IMG/VR virus record: IMGVR_UViG_3300025701_000025
Span: 1-39,490 of that record
Direction: 5' to 3' (one strand)
DNA: 39,490 nt
Source of the DNA: a virus
The notes under the pieces: model-generated
Databases searched by the model: none
What the model was told of the DNA's origin: nothing
What the model saw: the letters and a program-made list of their open reading frames with translations, nothing else
Translations under genes and position numbers: made by a program
Shown here: positions 8,432 to 17,100 of the stretch, one piece after another
Layout of the letters: the number at the start of each line of letters is the position of its first letter
Position numbering within the stretch: the stretch's first letter is position 1

Positions 8432-8775
8432 TGGTAACAAAAGCAAAACTACAGAACGCTGTAGATGATGCTTTTAAGAAACTTGATGCGCTTGCCGTTA
8501 CAGCAGTTTTTACTAATAAAACAGTTAGTACTTTTGATTTTTCAGTTGGTGAAATAGTTGCTCAGTCAACTACTTACACAACTAAAGGCTTTATTGAAGC
8601 AGAAAAATCAGAAGTTGACAATACAATTGCAAACTATTTAACACTAATCGTAAAGACTGGTGGTGTAGACTTTAACGCCTATACAGTAGTTACAATTGAC
8701 AGTATTGCGTATAACTGTTCTATTTTAACTGGTAACGAATATGCAACAACCTTTAAGATTGTGAGGGTAAAATAA
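8431..8775 (+). CDS. Head-closure (stopper) protein, probable
   Basis: The 114-residue protein has a short N-terminal helix and then an alternating beta pattern: the TAVFTNKTVSTFDFS and TTKGFIEAEK segments, then N-Y-L-T-L-I-V-K-T-G and Y-T-V-V-T-I-D. A small beta-barrel of this size between adaptor and tail terminator is where siphophages encode the stopper, which plugs the portal exit after packaging and forms the docking face for the tail. I see no sequence signature beyond size, predicted beta content and place in the operon. The ATG overlaps the previous stop (TAATG), and its own stop overlaps the next ATG in the same way, so the three connector genes appear translationally linked. Confidence 0.55.
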   Translation: MVTKAKLQNAVDDAFKKLDALAVTAVFTNKTVSTFDFSVGEIVAQSTTYTTKGFIEAEKSEVDNTIANYLTLIVKTGGVDFNAYTVVTIDSIAYNCSILTGNEYATTFKIVRVK

Positions 8776-9176
8776 TGTTTGATAAACTTAGACAAGATAT
8801 TTACTCTGTATTTGCAAGCTTTGCTTGGAAAGCTAACAATATTAAAGTATATCCAGAAAATTACCAAGGCGACGTAGGTTCTCAAACACCCTACATTCGT
8901 TTAACAATAATTCCTGGAGCTGCATCACTTGACTCTTTTAGCATTGGTAAAAGATTATCTGGTCGTATTATTCTTTCTATTTTTGTAGATAATACGGCTG
9001 GTGATAAAGACTTATACAACGTAGCAGACTTGTTAGATAATTATTTTCAAGGCAAAACTTTAACTAATGGAACGCAATTTGGACCAAGTACGGTAACACC
9101 ACTTGGCATAGACAATGTGAATAGTTCAATATATAGAGGCGACTATTCAATAAAATTTAATTCTTACGGAGATTAA
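8775..9176 (+). CDS. Tail terminator protein, probable
   Basis: The 133-residue protein opens with a helix (MFDKLRQDIYSVFASF), followed by P-Y-I-R-L-T-I-I-P-G strands, a second helix (D-K-D-L-Y-N-V-A-D-L-L-D-N-Y-F-Q-G, about 76-92) and a C-terminal strand G-D-Y-S-I-K-F. This helix-strand-helix-strand layout, and the slot just before the tail tube gene, match tail-terminator or tail-completion proteins (lambda gpU / SPP1 gp17 class), which cap the finished tail and join it to the head. No diagnostic motif is visible. The start overlaps the preceding stop by one base. The gene ends four bases before the tail tube ATG and shares the GGAG ribosome-binding region. Confidence 0.6.
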   Translation: MFDKLRQDIYSVFASFAWKANNIKVYPENYQGDVGSQTPYIRLTIIPGAASLDSFSIGKRLSGRIILSIFVDNTAGDKDLYNVADLLDNYFQGKTLTNGTQFGPSTVTPLGIDNVNSSIYRGDYSIKFNSYGD

Positions 9177-9180
9177 CAAA

Positions 9181-9726
9181 ATGGCTCATATTACATCAAT
9201 CGGCGCTGGTATTTTCTCAGCATTAGCCGTAAACACGACTGCTATCACTGACTATACGTCAGTCGATACTTTGACAGAGCTAGAAGCACTATTTGCTTCT
9301 GCTTCTGCTTTTTCTGAAATCAAAAACGTTCGCGAGTTCCCACAAGTTGGTACACCCGCTAACATCGTAAACGTACCTGTTTACGGTCAAAAGACGTCTA
9401 GCCAGATCCAAGGTCAGGCTGATGCTCCTTCACTTGAAATCAGCATTAACTACATCCCTTCAGAGTGGGCCGCTGGCACTACTCTGGGTGACGCAATTGG
9501 TGATGGTAACGTTTATGCGTTCCAATTCTCATTGCTTAACTCTAAGCCCGATGGCTTGACTGCCAACGCTGCTGGTCTGGGTACTGTTGCTAACTCTAAC
9601 TTCTACTTCATCGGTAAGATTGAAGCGTTGTTGGTCAGCCCACAGTTGACAGATGCTAACCAAGCTACCCTGACTTTGTCAGTGGCTGGTGAATTCTTTG
9701 GTCCAAGCACACAAGCCGGTGCCTAA
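9181..9726 (+). CDS. Major tail (tube) protein
   Basis: This is the probable tail tube subunit, 181 residues, stacked in rings to form the DNA channel. The pattern is beta-rich: an N-terminal G-A-G-I-F-S-A-L-A strand, then F-P-Q-V-G-T-P-A-N-I-V-N-V-P-V-Y-G and a G-Q-A-D-A-P-S-L-E-I-S-I-N-Y-I-P core. A late strand set A-T-L-T-L-S-V-A-G-E-F-F-G is typical of tube proteins. No cysteine is present. Codon use leans to GCT/GCC, AAC and GGT as in the capsid gene, a sign of high expression. Two hairpins follow the stop codon. The place between tail terminator and tail chaperones is the standard siphovirus order. The family is called from context and fold pattern rather than from a named motif. Confidence 0.82.
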   Translation: MAHITSIGAGIFSALAVNTTAITDYTSVDTLTELEALFASASAFSEIKNVREFPQVGTPANIVNVPVYGQKTSSQIQGQADAPSLEISINYIPSEWAAGTTLGDAIGDGNVYAFQFSLLNSKPDGLTANAAGLGTVANSNFYFIGKIEALLVSPQLTDANQATLTLSVAGEFFGPSTQAGA

Positions 9727-9739
9727 TTACCAGGGGACG

Positions 9740-9807
9740 TTAAAGAAGGTTGAGACCTCCCTTTAATGTATTTATGTAGGGGTATTTATCTTAGGGTAGA
9801 TACCCCT
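9740..9807 (+). terminator. Two hairpins after the tail tube gene; attenuator or partial terminator
   Basis: The first hairpin pairs TTAAAG (9740-9745) with CTTTAA (9761-9766) and AGGT (9747-9750) with ACCT (9755-9758), leaving a TGAG loop. The second pairs TAGGGGTAT (9777-9785) with ATACCCCTA (9800-9808) around a 14-base loop. Neither is followed by a clean T-run, so full rho-independent termination is uncertain. They may lower read-through after the abundantly made tube protein, or protect the 3' end of the upstream message. Confidence 0.5.
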
Positions 9808-9834
9808 ATCTATTAAAGTATAAGAGAGTATATT

Positions 9835-10068
9835 ATGGATAGTAAACCACCATTTAGTAAATCATTTGTTATGAAGACTACCTTTAGGCATATGAAGAGA
9901 TCTATTGAAATCAGTATCAGTAAATCATTTGAAAGACTAAAAGACTTTGAAAATGAGAGTGATACAGGAAAAGAAATTATTGAGACATTATCAGTTCTTC
10001 ATACACTAAACAAAGTGTTAGAAGAATTCCAAGATAATAACAAACATCTATTTATTGAAAACAAGTAA
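9835..10068 (+). CDS. Small hypothetical protein
   Basis: I do not recognise this 77-residue protein. It is charged and predicted mostly helical, with a basic N-terminal part (S-K-P-P-F-S-K-S-F-V-M-K, R-H-M-K-R-S) and an acidic, coiled-coil-like C-terminal half (E-N-E-S-D-T-G-K-E-I-I-E-T-L). There is no signal peptide, membrane helix or cysteine. It lies between the tail tube gene with its hairpins and the tail chaperones, with AGAG upstream of the ATG. Its stop lies 11 bases before the chaperone start. A tail-assembly accessory role is possible from position alone. Coding status is supported by spacing, frame continuity and AT-rich codon use like its neighbours. Confidence 0.55.
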   Translation: MDSKPPFSKSFVMKTTFRHMKRSIEISISKSFERLKDFENESDTGKEIIETLSVLHTLNKVLEEFQDNNKHLFIENK

Positions 10069-10079
10069 GGAACAGTAGT

Positions 10080-10388
10080 ATGAAACATTTAGTCGGTAAA
10101 GGTATGAGTAAACAAGTTGATTTTATGGATGATAAAGTCAATATTAAAAAGCTATCAGTAGCTGAAATCATGAAGATTCAAGATCACGGTAAGAAAGCCA
10201 AAGAAGGTGATGAACTTAGCGTTTTGCGAGCAATGATTCGTCTAGCTGTTGAAGAAGCAAAGGATTTGAAGGATGCTGAAATTGATTCATTTCCCCTAGA
10301 TGAACTAAGTAAACTAGGTGCAGAGATTGTTCAGTATTCAGGGATGGCTGGTCAACAAGCCGCCGGGGAAGTAGAAGCGGGAAACTAA
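10080..10388 (+). CDS. Tail assembly chaperone, G part
   Basis: The 102-residue acidic, helical protein lies between tail tube and tape measure, which is the position of lambda gpG. Such chaperones coat the tape measure during tail assembly and recruit tube subunits. Visible features are a short beta-like N-terminus (V-D-F-M-D-D-K-V-N-I-K-K-L), then helices around S-V-A-E-I-M-K-I-Q-D and S-V-L-R-A-M-I-R-L-A-V-E-E-A. The last sense codons, GCG GGA AAC before TAA, form a G GGA AAC slippery heptamer at 10379-10385. A minority of ribosomes would therefore shift -1 and make a longer GT product. AAGGA lies upstream of the ATG. Confidence 0.78.
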   Translation: MKHLVGKGMSKQVDFMDDKVNIKKLSVAEIMKIQDHGKKAKEGDELSVLRAMIRLAVEEAKDLKDAEIDSFPLDELSKLGAEIVQYSGMAGQQAAGEVEAGN

Positions 10389-10441
10389 CTGATGAAGAAA
10401 TGGTTATTTATGAACTTGCCTTTAATTTAAAAATAACCGTT
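10379..10441 (+). promoter_or_regulatory. Programmed -1 ribosomal frameshift signal
   Basis: The slippery heptamer GGGAAAC lies at 10379-10385, read in frame as G GGA AAC and followed at once by the TAA of G. It differs from lambda's G-GT site (GGGAAAG) only at the last base. Thirteen bases downstream, GGTTATTT (10402-10409) pairs perfectly with AAATAACC (10431-10438). The stem can be extended outward by one G-T wobble and two A-T pairs (10399-10401 with 10439-10441). This could act as a stimulatory hairpin. Confidence 0.75.
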
Positions 10442-10708
10442 GGTCAATTGCTAGAAATGCCTTACGAAGAATTTTTAGGATGGCTACATTTCTTTAAAAT
10501 AAGACCTGTTGGTTGGCAAGAAGATAACAGGACTGCTTTACTTTTAAGTGCGCAGGGTGTTAAAAAGAAGGCAACAGAAATTTTCCCATCTTTGGCTGCT
10601 TTATATAAAGGCAACCGTAGCTCAAATAAGTCAATGGATCCTAACTTTTTGCGTATGTTGCAAAAGGCTAAGAGTGGTGACAATTGGGAAATAGAAATAG
10701 AGGATTAA
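10385..10708 (+). CDS. Tail assembly chaperone, T part, made as GT by -1 frameshift
   Basis: After a -1 slip on GGGAAAC the ribosome reads CTA ACT GAT GAA GAA ATG, entering the frame that contains the ATG at 10400 and ends at 10708. The fusion would be about 209 residues, 102 from G and 107 from T. The T segment continues Y-E-L-A-F-N-L-K, then M-P-Y-E-E-F-L-G-W-L-H-F-F, a Trp-rich helical stretch, then a basic Lys/Ser tail and acidic end. It is unlikely to be translated alone: no good ribosome binding site precedes the ATG at 10400, and the frame is open back through the slippery site. In lambda the T domain binds tube protein and G binds tape measure. The stop lies two bases before the ATG at 10711. 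Confidence 0.75.
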   Translation, partial: LTDEEMVIYELAFNLKITVGQLLEMPYEEFLGWLHFFKIRPVGWQEDNRTALLLSAQGVKKKATEIFPSLAALYKGNRSSNKSMDPNFLRMLQKAKSGDNWEIEIED

Positions 10709-10710
10709 CT

Positions 10711-11052
10711 ATGTTAAAATTTACTGCAAAAGTTGATTTCAAATCAGAGTTAGAAAAGCTAAAAGAAGAAGTAAAACAAATAGCAGATGACAGTGTTGTT
10801 GAAAGAACAGCATTTGCAACAGAAGCCTTAACAAGAGTTACTCCTATAGACACTGGTTATGCCCGTAGTAGGTGGAGTTATAAGTTTGATAATTCAGAAA
10901 AAGGAAATACAATAGGTATCATTGACAATGATGCTTCTTATATTGGCCTTTTAAATCAGGGTAATTCAAATCAAGCACCCGCCTATTTTATTGAGAAAAC
11001 ACTTATATCTATTGGAGAACTAGAAGATCCAGTGATAGATTACTTAAAATAG
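10711..11052 (+). CDS. HK97 gp10-like head-tail/tail completion protein
   Basis: The 113-residue protein starts at the ATG at 10711 after A-GAGG. A TTG-initiated frame from 10684 is possible but would overlap the chaperone end. Two N-terminal helices (F-K-S-E-L-E-K-L-K-E-E-V and the A-F-A-T-E-A-L-T-R helix) lead into V-T-P-I-D-T-G-Y-A-R-S-R-W. Then come beta strands with N-D-A-S-Y-I-G-L-L-N-Q-G and Q-A-P-A-Y-F-I-E-K-T. The pattern TPxDTGxARxxW, then an asymmetric Y-I-x-x-L-N-x-G and a closing helix beginning PxxFIEK, is characteristic of the HK97 gp10 family. The usual place of that family is among the connector genes before the tail tube. Here it lies after the tail chaperones. A terminator follows. 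Confidence 0.72.
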   Translation: MLKFTAKVDFKSELEKLKEEVKQIADDSVVERTAFATEALTRVTPIDTGYARSRWSYKFDNSEKGNTIGIIDNDASYIGLLNQGNSNQAPAYFIEKTLISIGELEDPVIDYLK

Positions 11053-11060
11053 TATTATAC

Positions 11061-11110
11061 GCCCTAGATGGTAACCATTTATAATGGCTATTATCTAGGG
11101 CATTTTTATT
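11061..11110 (+). terminator. Rho-independent terminator before the tape measure gene
   Basis: GCCCTAGAT (11061-11069) pairs perfectly with ATCTAGGGC (11093-11101), followed by ATTTTTATT. A second hairpin is nested in the loop: CCATT (11075-11079) and AATGG (11083-11087) around TAT. It ends just before the AAGGAGG ribosome binding site of the tape measure gene, so the late transcript is probably partly stopped here or reads through. Confidence 0.8.
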
Positions 11111-11123
11111 AAGGAGGCATAGA

Positions 11124-14100
11124 ATGTCAGTACAAATTCAAGTACGGTCAGACTCCTCACAAGCGCAAGCAGATTTAAAGAAATTAGAAGGATCTCTAAA
11201 AGCGGTACAAAGCAGTACCGAAAGTATCAACAGATCAATAGTTAGCTTTTCCAATATCGCAAAGACCGCATTTGCGGCGATTCCACTTGCCATTGTAGGA
11301 AATAACGCTGTTAAAACAGCAGCAAGTTTTGAAGTTTTAGAACAAAGACTTTTAACGGTAACAAAAAGCAGCATAGCTACAGCAGCTGCTATGGGCGCAG
11401 TAGCAAAAATTGTTGCAAAGACGCCATTTAGTATTAGATCACTAACTGATGCTTATGCTCGGTTAGCAACAACAGGGAACTCTTTATTCAAGTCCCAATC
11501 ACAAATAGAACGTGGAATTAAAAATATCGCTGATGCAGTTGCGGCTGTAGGTGGTAGTGATCAAGAATTATTTAGAGTAGCTGTAGCCTTTGAGCGCATG
11601 TCATCTGAAGGTCGTATTACTGCAGAACGATTAAATCAAATCACAGATGCAGGCATACCTCTTACTAAGATTGCCGATCAGCTTGGTATTTCCATGGCTG
11701 AACTTCGTGATCAAAGCGAAAAAGGGACTTTAACATTTAATAAGTTTTATAAAGCATTTCAACAAATATCAGAATCTTCTGATGGGTTTTTAGGTGCAGC
11801 AGAGAGACAAGTAAACACATTAAATGGCGCAATGCGTAACTTAAATGACGCCTTTGATTTACTTTATGATCGTTTAATTAATGGTTCAGGTATTGGTAGA
11901 ATACTAATTGCAGTAATTAACTCTACTGAAAAAGCTATCAGATCTTTTACTGTAGGTCTTGATAGTCAATTAGCAAAAGGTATTGGTAAAATAGGCTTTT
12001 TCTACGGCTATACTGCGCTTTATATTGGAAAAGTTGGAAAAGTATTTACAGATACTGCTAATAAACTTAGAGACTTTGTACTACCAGATTTAGAGTTTAA
12101 TATATCATTAACTGATATTAAACTAGAATTATCTAAGTGGATGCCAAACTTAGAAAGAATTAAAACTTCATTTAGTAATTTTGGAAAGTTTATTAAAGAT
12201 GTTTTCTATAGTATTTGGGATGAGGTTGTTGGAAATTCAACGTGGCCAGATTTAATTAACGGTGTACTTGCATGGGCGGATAAGTTAGTAACGCTTATTA
12301 AATCACCAATGAAATTATTTAAAGACCTTGTTAACAATACTTTTAAAAATTTAAATGCAGATCAAATAAAAGAAAAGATTCTTTCTTCTGTAAGAGAACT
12401 AATAAAGAATGTTAAATTAGGTATTATAGAATTTAATAAATTTAAAGTTACAGTTATAGCAGCTGTTTCTGCAATTGGTGTTGCGTTTGACCCTTTACTT
12501 AGCAAGCTCAGTGCAGTAGCAAATTATATAAAAGATTTTACTAGCAATCTATACTTGCAGTTTAAACTAAACTTAAGTTATGAACAATTAGACTATAAAG
12601 ATTTATTTAGAATTGATAAAGCAGAAGCTGCTTGGGGTAAAGTATGGAAAGCCTTTAGACTAGCAGCAATTCCATCTATTTCAGATTTACAAGAAGACCT
12701 TGGTGCGCTTTATGATGTAGTTAAAAATAAGTTTGTAAACATGATAGATAGGGCATTACTTGCGCCCGAAGCCGTTTCAGGCTTCTTTGCAAATATTACC
12801 TCTAGTATGAAAGGCTTTGTCACTTCAACCTTTGAAAATGCAAAACAATTATTTAGAAACGTAACAGAAGGTATTACAACACGATTCTCAGATAGTATTA
12901 GTAGCATTAAATTAGATGTTAGAAACTTTTTAAATGATAATGATTTAAGAGATTTTGTTGCAAGTGCGTTATTATTTGCATTTAACAGCACCTTTAGAAA
13001 CTTGGCAATTATTACAATTGGTACTAAGTTCTTAATTGAATCATTTGATATATCACAAGTTCGAGCAGCTACTGATGAAATTGCTAAGTATTTTGGTTCT
13101 TTATTAAAGAGAGTTATTGATAACTTTGCAAAAGAAGGCCCCTCTACAGTTAGCAAGGCCCTTGGAGAAATTTATGATTTAATTGTAAGTTTTGGAAATA
13201 ACTTATTAAAAGAAGCTGGTTTTGCTGGCACTGGTAACTTAACTGGTTTACTTTCTGGGCTATTCTTTGGAACACTAACAGTAGCCTTACTAACTGGTAA
13301 GCTAGGCGCTTTGTCAAAAGCAGTTATGGGTTCTATTACCTCTCTTGTTAAATTTGTTGCGCAAGAGGCACTTGGCGGTTACTTTGTAAAATACTTTATT
13401 GGTGACGATGCTAAAAACGAAGAAAATATTAAAAAGGGTGAAACAACAGGTAAAACGGCAGGTAGAAGGGTTGGTAGGGCATTTAAAGGAGCCTTATCTA
13501 TTGCCTCTGCTGGTATTGGTATTGCAATAGCTCTGGCCTTTACAGATGATATTGTTAAGAATATTGGCATAGAAGATCCAATGCTTAAGCTTTTTGCTGA
13601 ACTAGGTATAACTACAGGTATCATATTTGGTACAAACTTAGTTGCTGGTATGTTAGGTACTAAGCTATTATCCTCAGCTACATGGGTTGCTTCTGCATTT
13701 AGTTTACCTGTAATTAAAGCTGCATTGACTAGACTGGCATTAAGTACTGCTTTACTTGGTGCGCTATTTCCATCTGTTAGTGCCATAACTGGTGCTGTGG
13801 CTACAATGCTAGCTGCATTAGCAGGTGCTTTAAGTCTGCCAGTAATCCTTGCAGCACTAGGTGTTGCAGCGGGTGGCTTTTTGATTTATAACGTATTCTT
13901 TGGTGAAGAGGGTGGTTGGGGTCAGAAGATTAAAAAGTTATTCCAAGAGCAGATTGGCCCTGCAATTGAATCTTTCTTTACAGGAATATTTGATTGGATG
14001 TCATCTAAGATTGAAGAGTTGGGTAAAACAATTAAAGGTATCTTTTCAATTAATTCATTTAAAGGTAAAAATTCTGATTCTGCTGGTGGTAACTTTACAG

Positions 14101-17100
14101 TAGATCCAATTTCAGGCCTTGCTACAGGCGGTAAGGTATCCGGCAAAGGAACAGGAACATCTGACTCTATTCTTGCTAGACTTTCAAATGGCGAATACGT
14201 TGTTAATGCCAAAGCAACCTCTCAAAATAGAGGCTTGTTAGAGCGTATTAATAATGGATTACCTGCTTTTGCTACAGGTGGTTATGTATCAAAAGATGGA
14301 AATGTAATTAGTAAAGCATTTCCTGAAGACACAATTCTTTCTTCATTAGTCAAGCAACTTAATTGGAGTTCTCCTCTTTCTTATATTGGATTACGAGCAA
14401 CTATTGATAAAGAGTCTGCAGGTGGTCTTGCACAAGACGAGGCACCCAACCCAAATGCTTTAATTAAAAATAAATATAAAAGTCGTTTAGAGTCTAGGGG
14501 TAAATGGGATAAATTATTTGGCGGCCCTTTTAAAAACTTTACTTGGGATGAAATAAAACATTTTGCAAACACACAAACAGTTGAATCTTTATTTAATTTT
14601 GCTTATGCAGATGTAAATAGATCAGAGAGATATAAGTTAGGAAACACAGGAGTTGGTGATGGTTATCGCTTTAGAGGTCGTGGCTGGTTACAAACAACTG
14701 GTCGTGATAACTATAAAAAAGCAGGTTTTGAAAATGATCCAGAAGCGCTAGCCTCCTCCAGCGATAATAATACTAAAGCTGTTACCACTTTAGTGCGGCG
14801 TATAAAAGGGCTAGATAATTTAAAAGATATTAATTCTATTGCAAAGGTAATAAATAGACGTATAAATCCCGGCGGCAAAGACACTGGTATTATTATAGAC
14901 AAAGCACAACCTTATCTTTCAAAATTAGATTCTTATTATAGATCAATAGCTTCACCATTTGCTAATGGCGGCTATGTTAATGATGAAGACTTTAACATGG
15001 TTGGTAGCTATGTTCGTGGCTTTATGGGTAACGTTGATGATGACTATATCAATAACTTACTAAAACAATATAAGCAAACTGGACAGTTAGAAGGTCATAT
15101 AAATACGATACGTAGTATGACAAAGGGTTATGCTAATGGCGGCTATGTTAATGATGAAGACTTTAACATGGTCAGTAAGTATATACGTAGCTTTATGGGT
15201 AATATCGATGATGATTATATAAATCAGCTACTAAGCCAATACAAGGGAACAGGTCAACTTAATGGGCATTTAGAATTAATGCGTCAAATAACGAGTGGCA
15301 AAGGAATTCCCCGTTATGAAGCTGGCGGTAGTGTTGGTTTTGAAGCTCCAGAAAAGCCAGAAAACAATTCGGAATTAAATAAGTTAATAACCGCTGACCT
15401 AAACAAACTAATTAATCAAAGAACACCAGATCAACTTTTACAGTTAAGACAGCAGGCTATTGCAGAAAAATTAAAAACAGAGTCTTTATTTGCAATAGAT
15501 TCCTTTACTAGTCAATATGGTGTTTCAGGTAAAGAGGCCTTATCCGTAGCAGGCGGGGCAGCTGCTTTAGCCACAGGTAACTTAAGCTATTCTACTGATC
15601 TCTTAGGTGGTGACTTTAAAGCTAGTCTTAAGAAGGGTAAGAGACTCGACTTTAGCTTTATAAAACAATTTGCAAATGGTGGATCTATTATGGGGCCAGG
15701 TACAGGTACCTCTGATTCTATTTTAGCAAGATTGTCTAATGGCGAGTTTGTTGTTAATGCAAAAGCAACTGCAGATAATAGAGCCTTGTTAGATAGAATT
15801 AACTCTGGCTTACCCGCATTTGCTCAAGGTACCCCTCCACTTCAAAACCCATTACCCTTTGATTATAAAAAGGGCGGTATACAAAAGGTAAATAATATTG
15901 ACTTAGATACTAAGTTCTTAATAGACGCTTTAAATAAATCAATAGATGCTAATTTATCTACAGAAGAAGGATTAACCTTACTGACAAAAGCATTTAAGGA
16001 TGCTGCATACGATGCCCAAGACAGGGGTGCTATTTCTAGGTTTGTACCTCGATCAATGATTAATAGCAAAATCGATAGCTTTGTTAGCCAGCCAGAAACA
16101 AAAGAAAAGTTTGTGCAAAGCCAATCTTATATTAAATCTATTAGAGAACAAGATATTGCTCAATTTAAAAAGGCTGTAGATTCTCTTTCTAATAAAGCAG
16201 CCCCTGCTGCACCTCAACAGAGTACGGTAGAAATAATAAAAGCAATTAACGTTGCTAGTACAAAACAAAGTGCTCTACAGGAATTAACAAATAAATTAAG
16301 CTCTTTAGGTATTGATACTTCTAAGTATAATTTAGAAAAACTATCTAAAGATTCTGAAATTTTAAATAGAACTACTACAAATGTAGATAATTTACTTAAA
16401 ACAGGTAACGATTTAAATAGGTCTCTTAAAGATGGTGTTACAGAAGGTATTGGTTTACAAGAAATTGCAGTAGCTAGTTTAAAAGATATTCTATTAAAAC
16501 AGCTTTCTATAGACCTACAAATACAAACTGTCGATCAGTTAAAAGCTATTCGTAATGAGGCTAGAGCAAACTTTACAAAAAAGACTGGTGATGCTGCAGC
16601 AGCTAATGTCCGTGGTGACTTTAATACTGGTTTAAGTTCCTTACTAAAGGGCCAATCTAATATTGGGGACTTTGGTGATACACTTTTAAATAGTATTACA
16701 GGCAATATAGTTGATAGCTTTTCAGCAGGAATCACAGAAGGTATATTTGGAAAAGAAGGCCTTAAGCTTGAGAGTATGTTTAGTGGTTTATTCGGTGAAC
16801 AAGCAGGTATAGGGTTTGATCTTTTTGGCGGTAGTCAAGTAAAAACAATTGGAGCAGGGCCTACTGGTAGTTTTGGAGACCCTCTTTATACTAAACAGGA
16901 TACCTCTAGGAAGCTTAACGATAAAGGTGAAGATGGAAAAGGTCCGATTGATACTGCTAAAAGTACGCTTAATGATGCTTTTGATTCATTTGGTGCTTCT
17001 CTTGATGGTACTTTTGCTTCTGTAACTGCTAATCTGAGTCAAACCTTTGACGGATTAAAAGAAGTATTCAAAGGGCTTCCAAACTTATTATCTGGTTTAT

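Noticed and set aside
10684-10710. TTG start giving nine extra residues for the gp10-like gene
   Set aside because: The ATG at 10711 has a better ribosome binding site and avoids overlap with the chaperone end.
13379-13786. Minus-strand open frames inside the tape measure gene
   Set aside because: They are shadows of the Ala/Gly/Leu-rich coding strand, with no initiation signals and no family resemblance.
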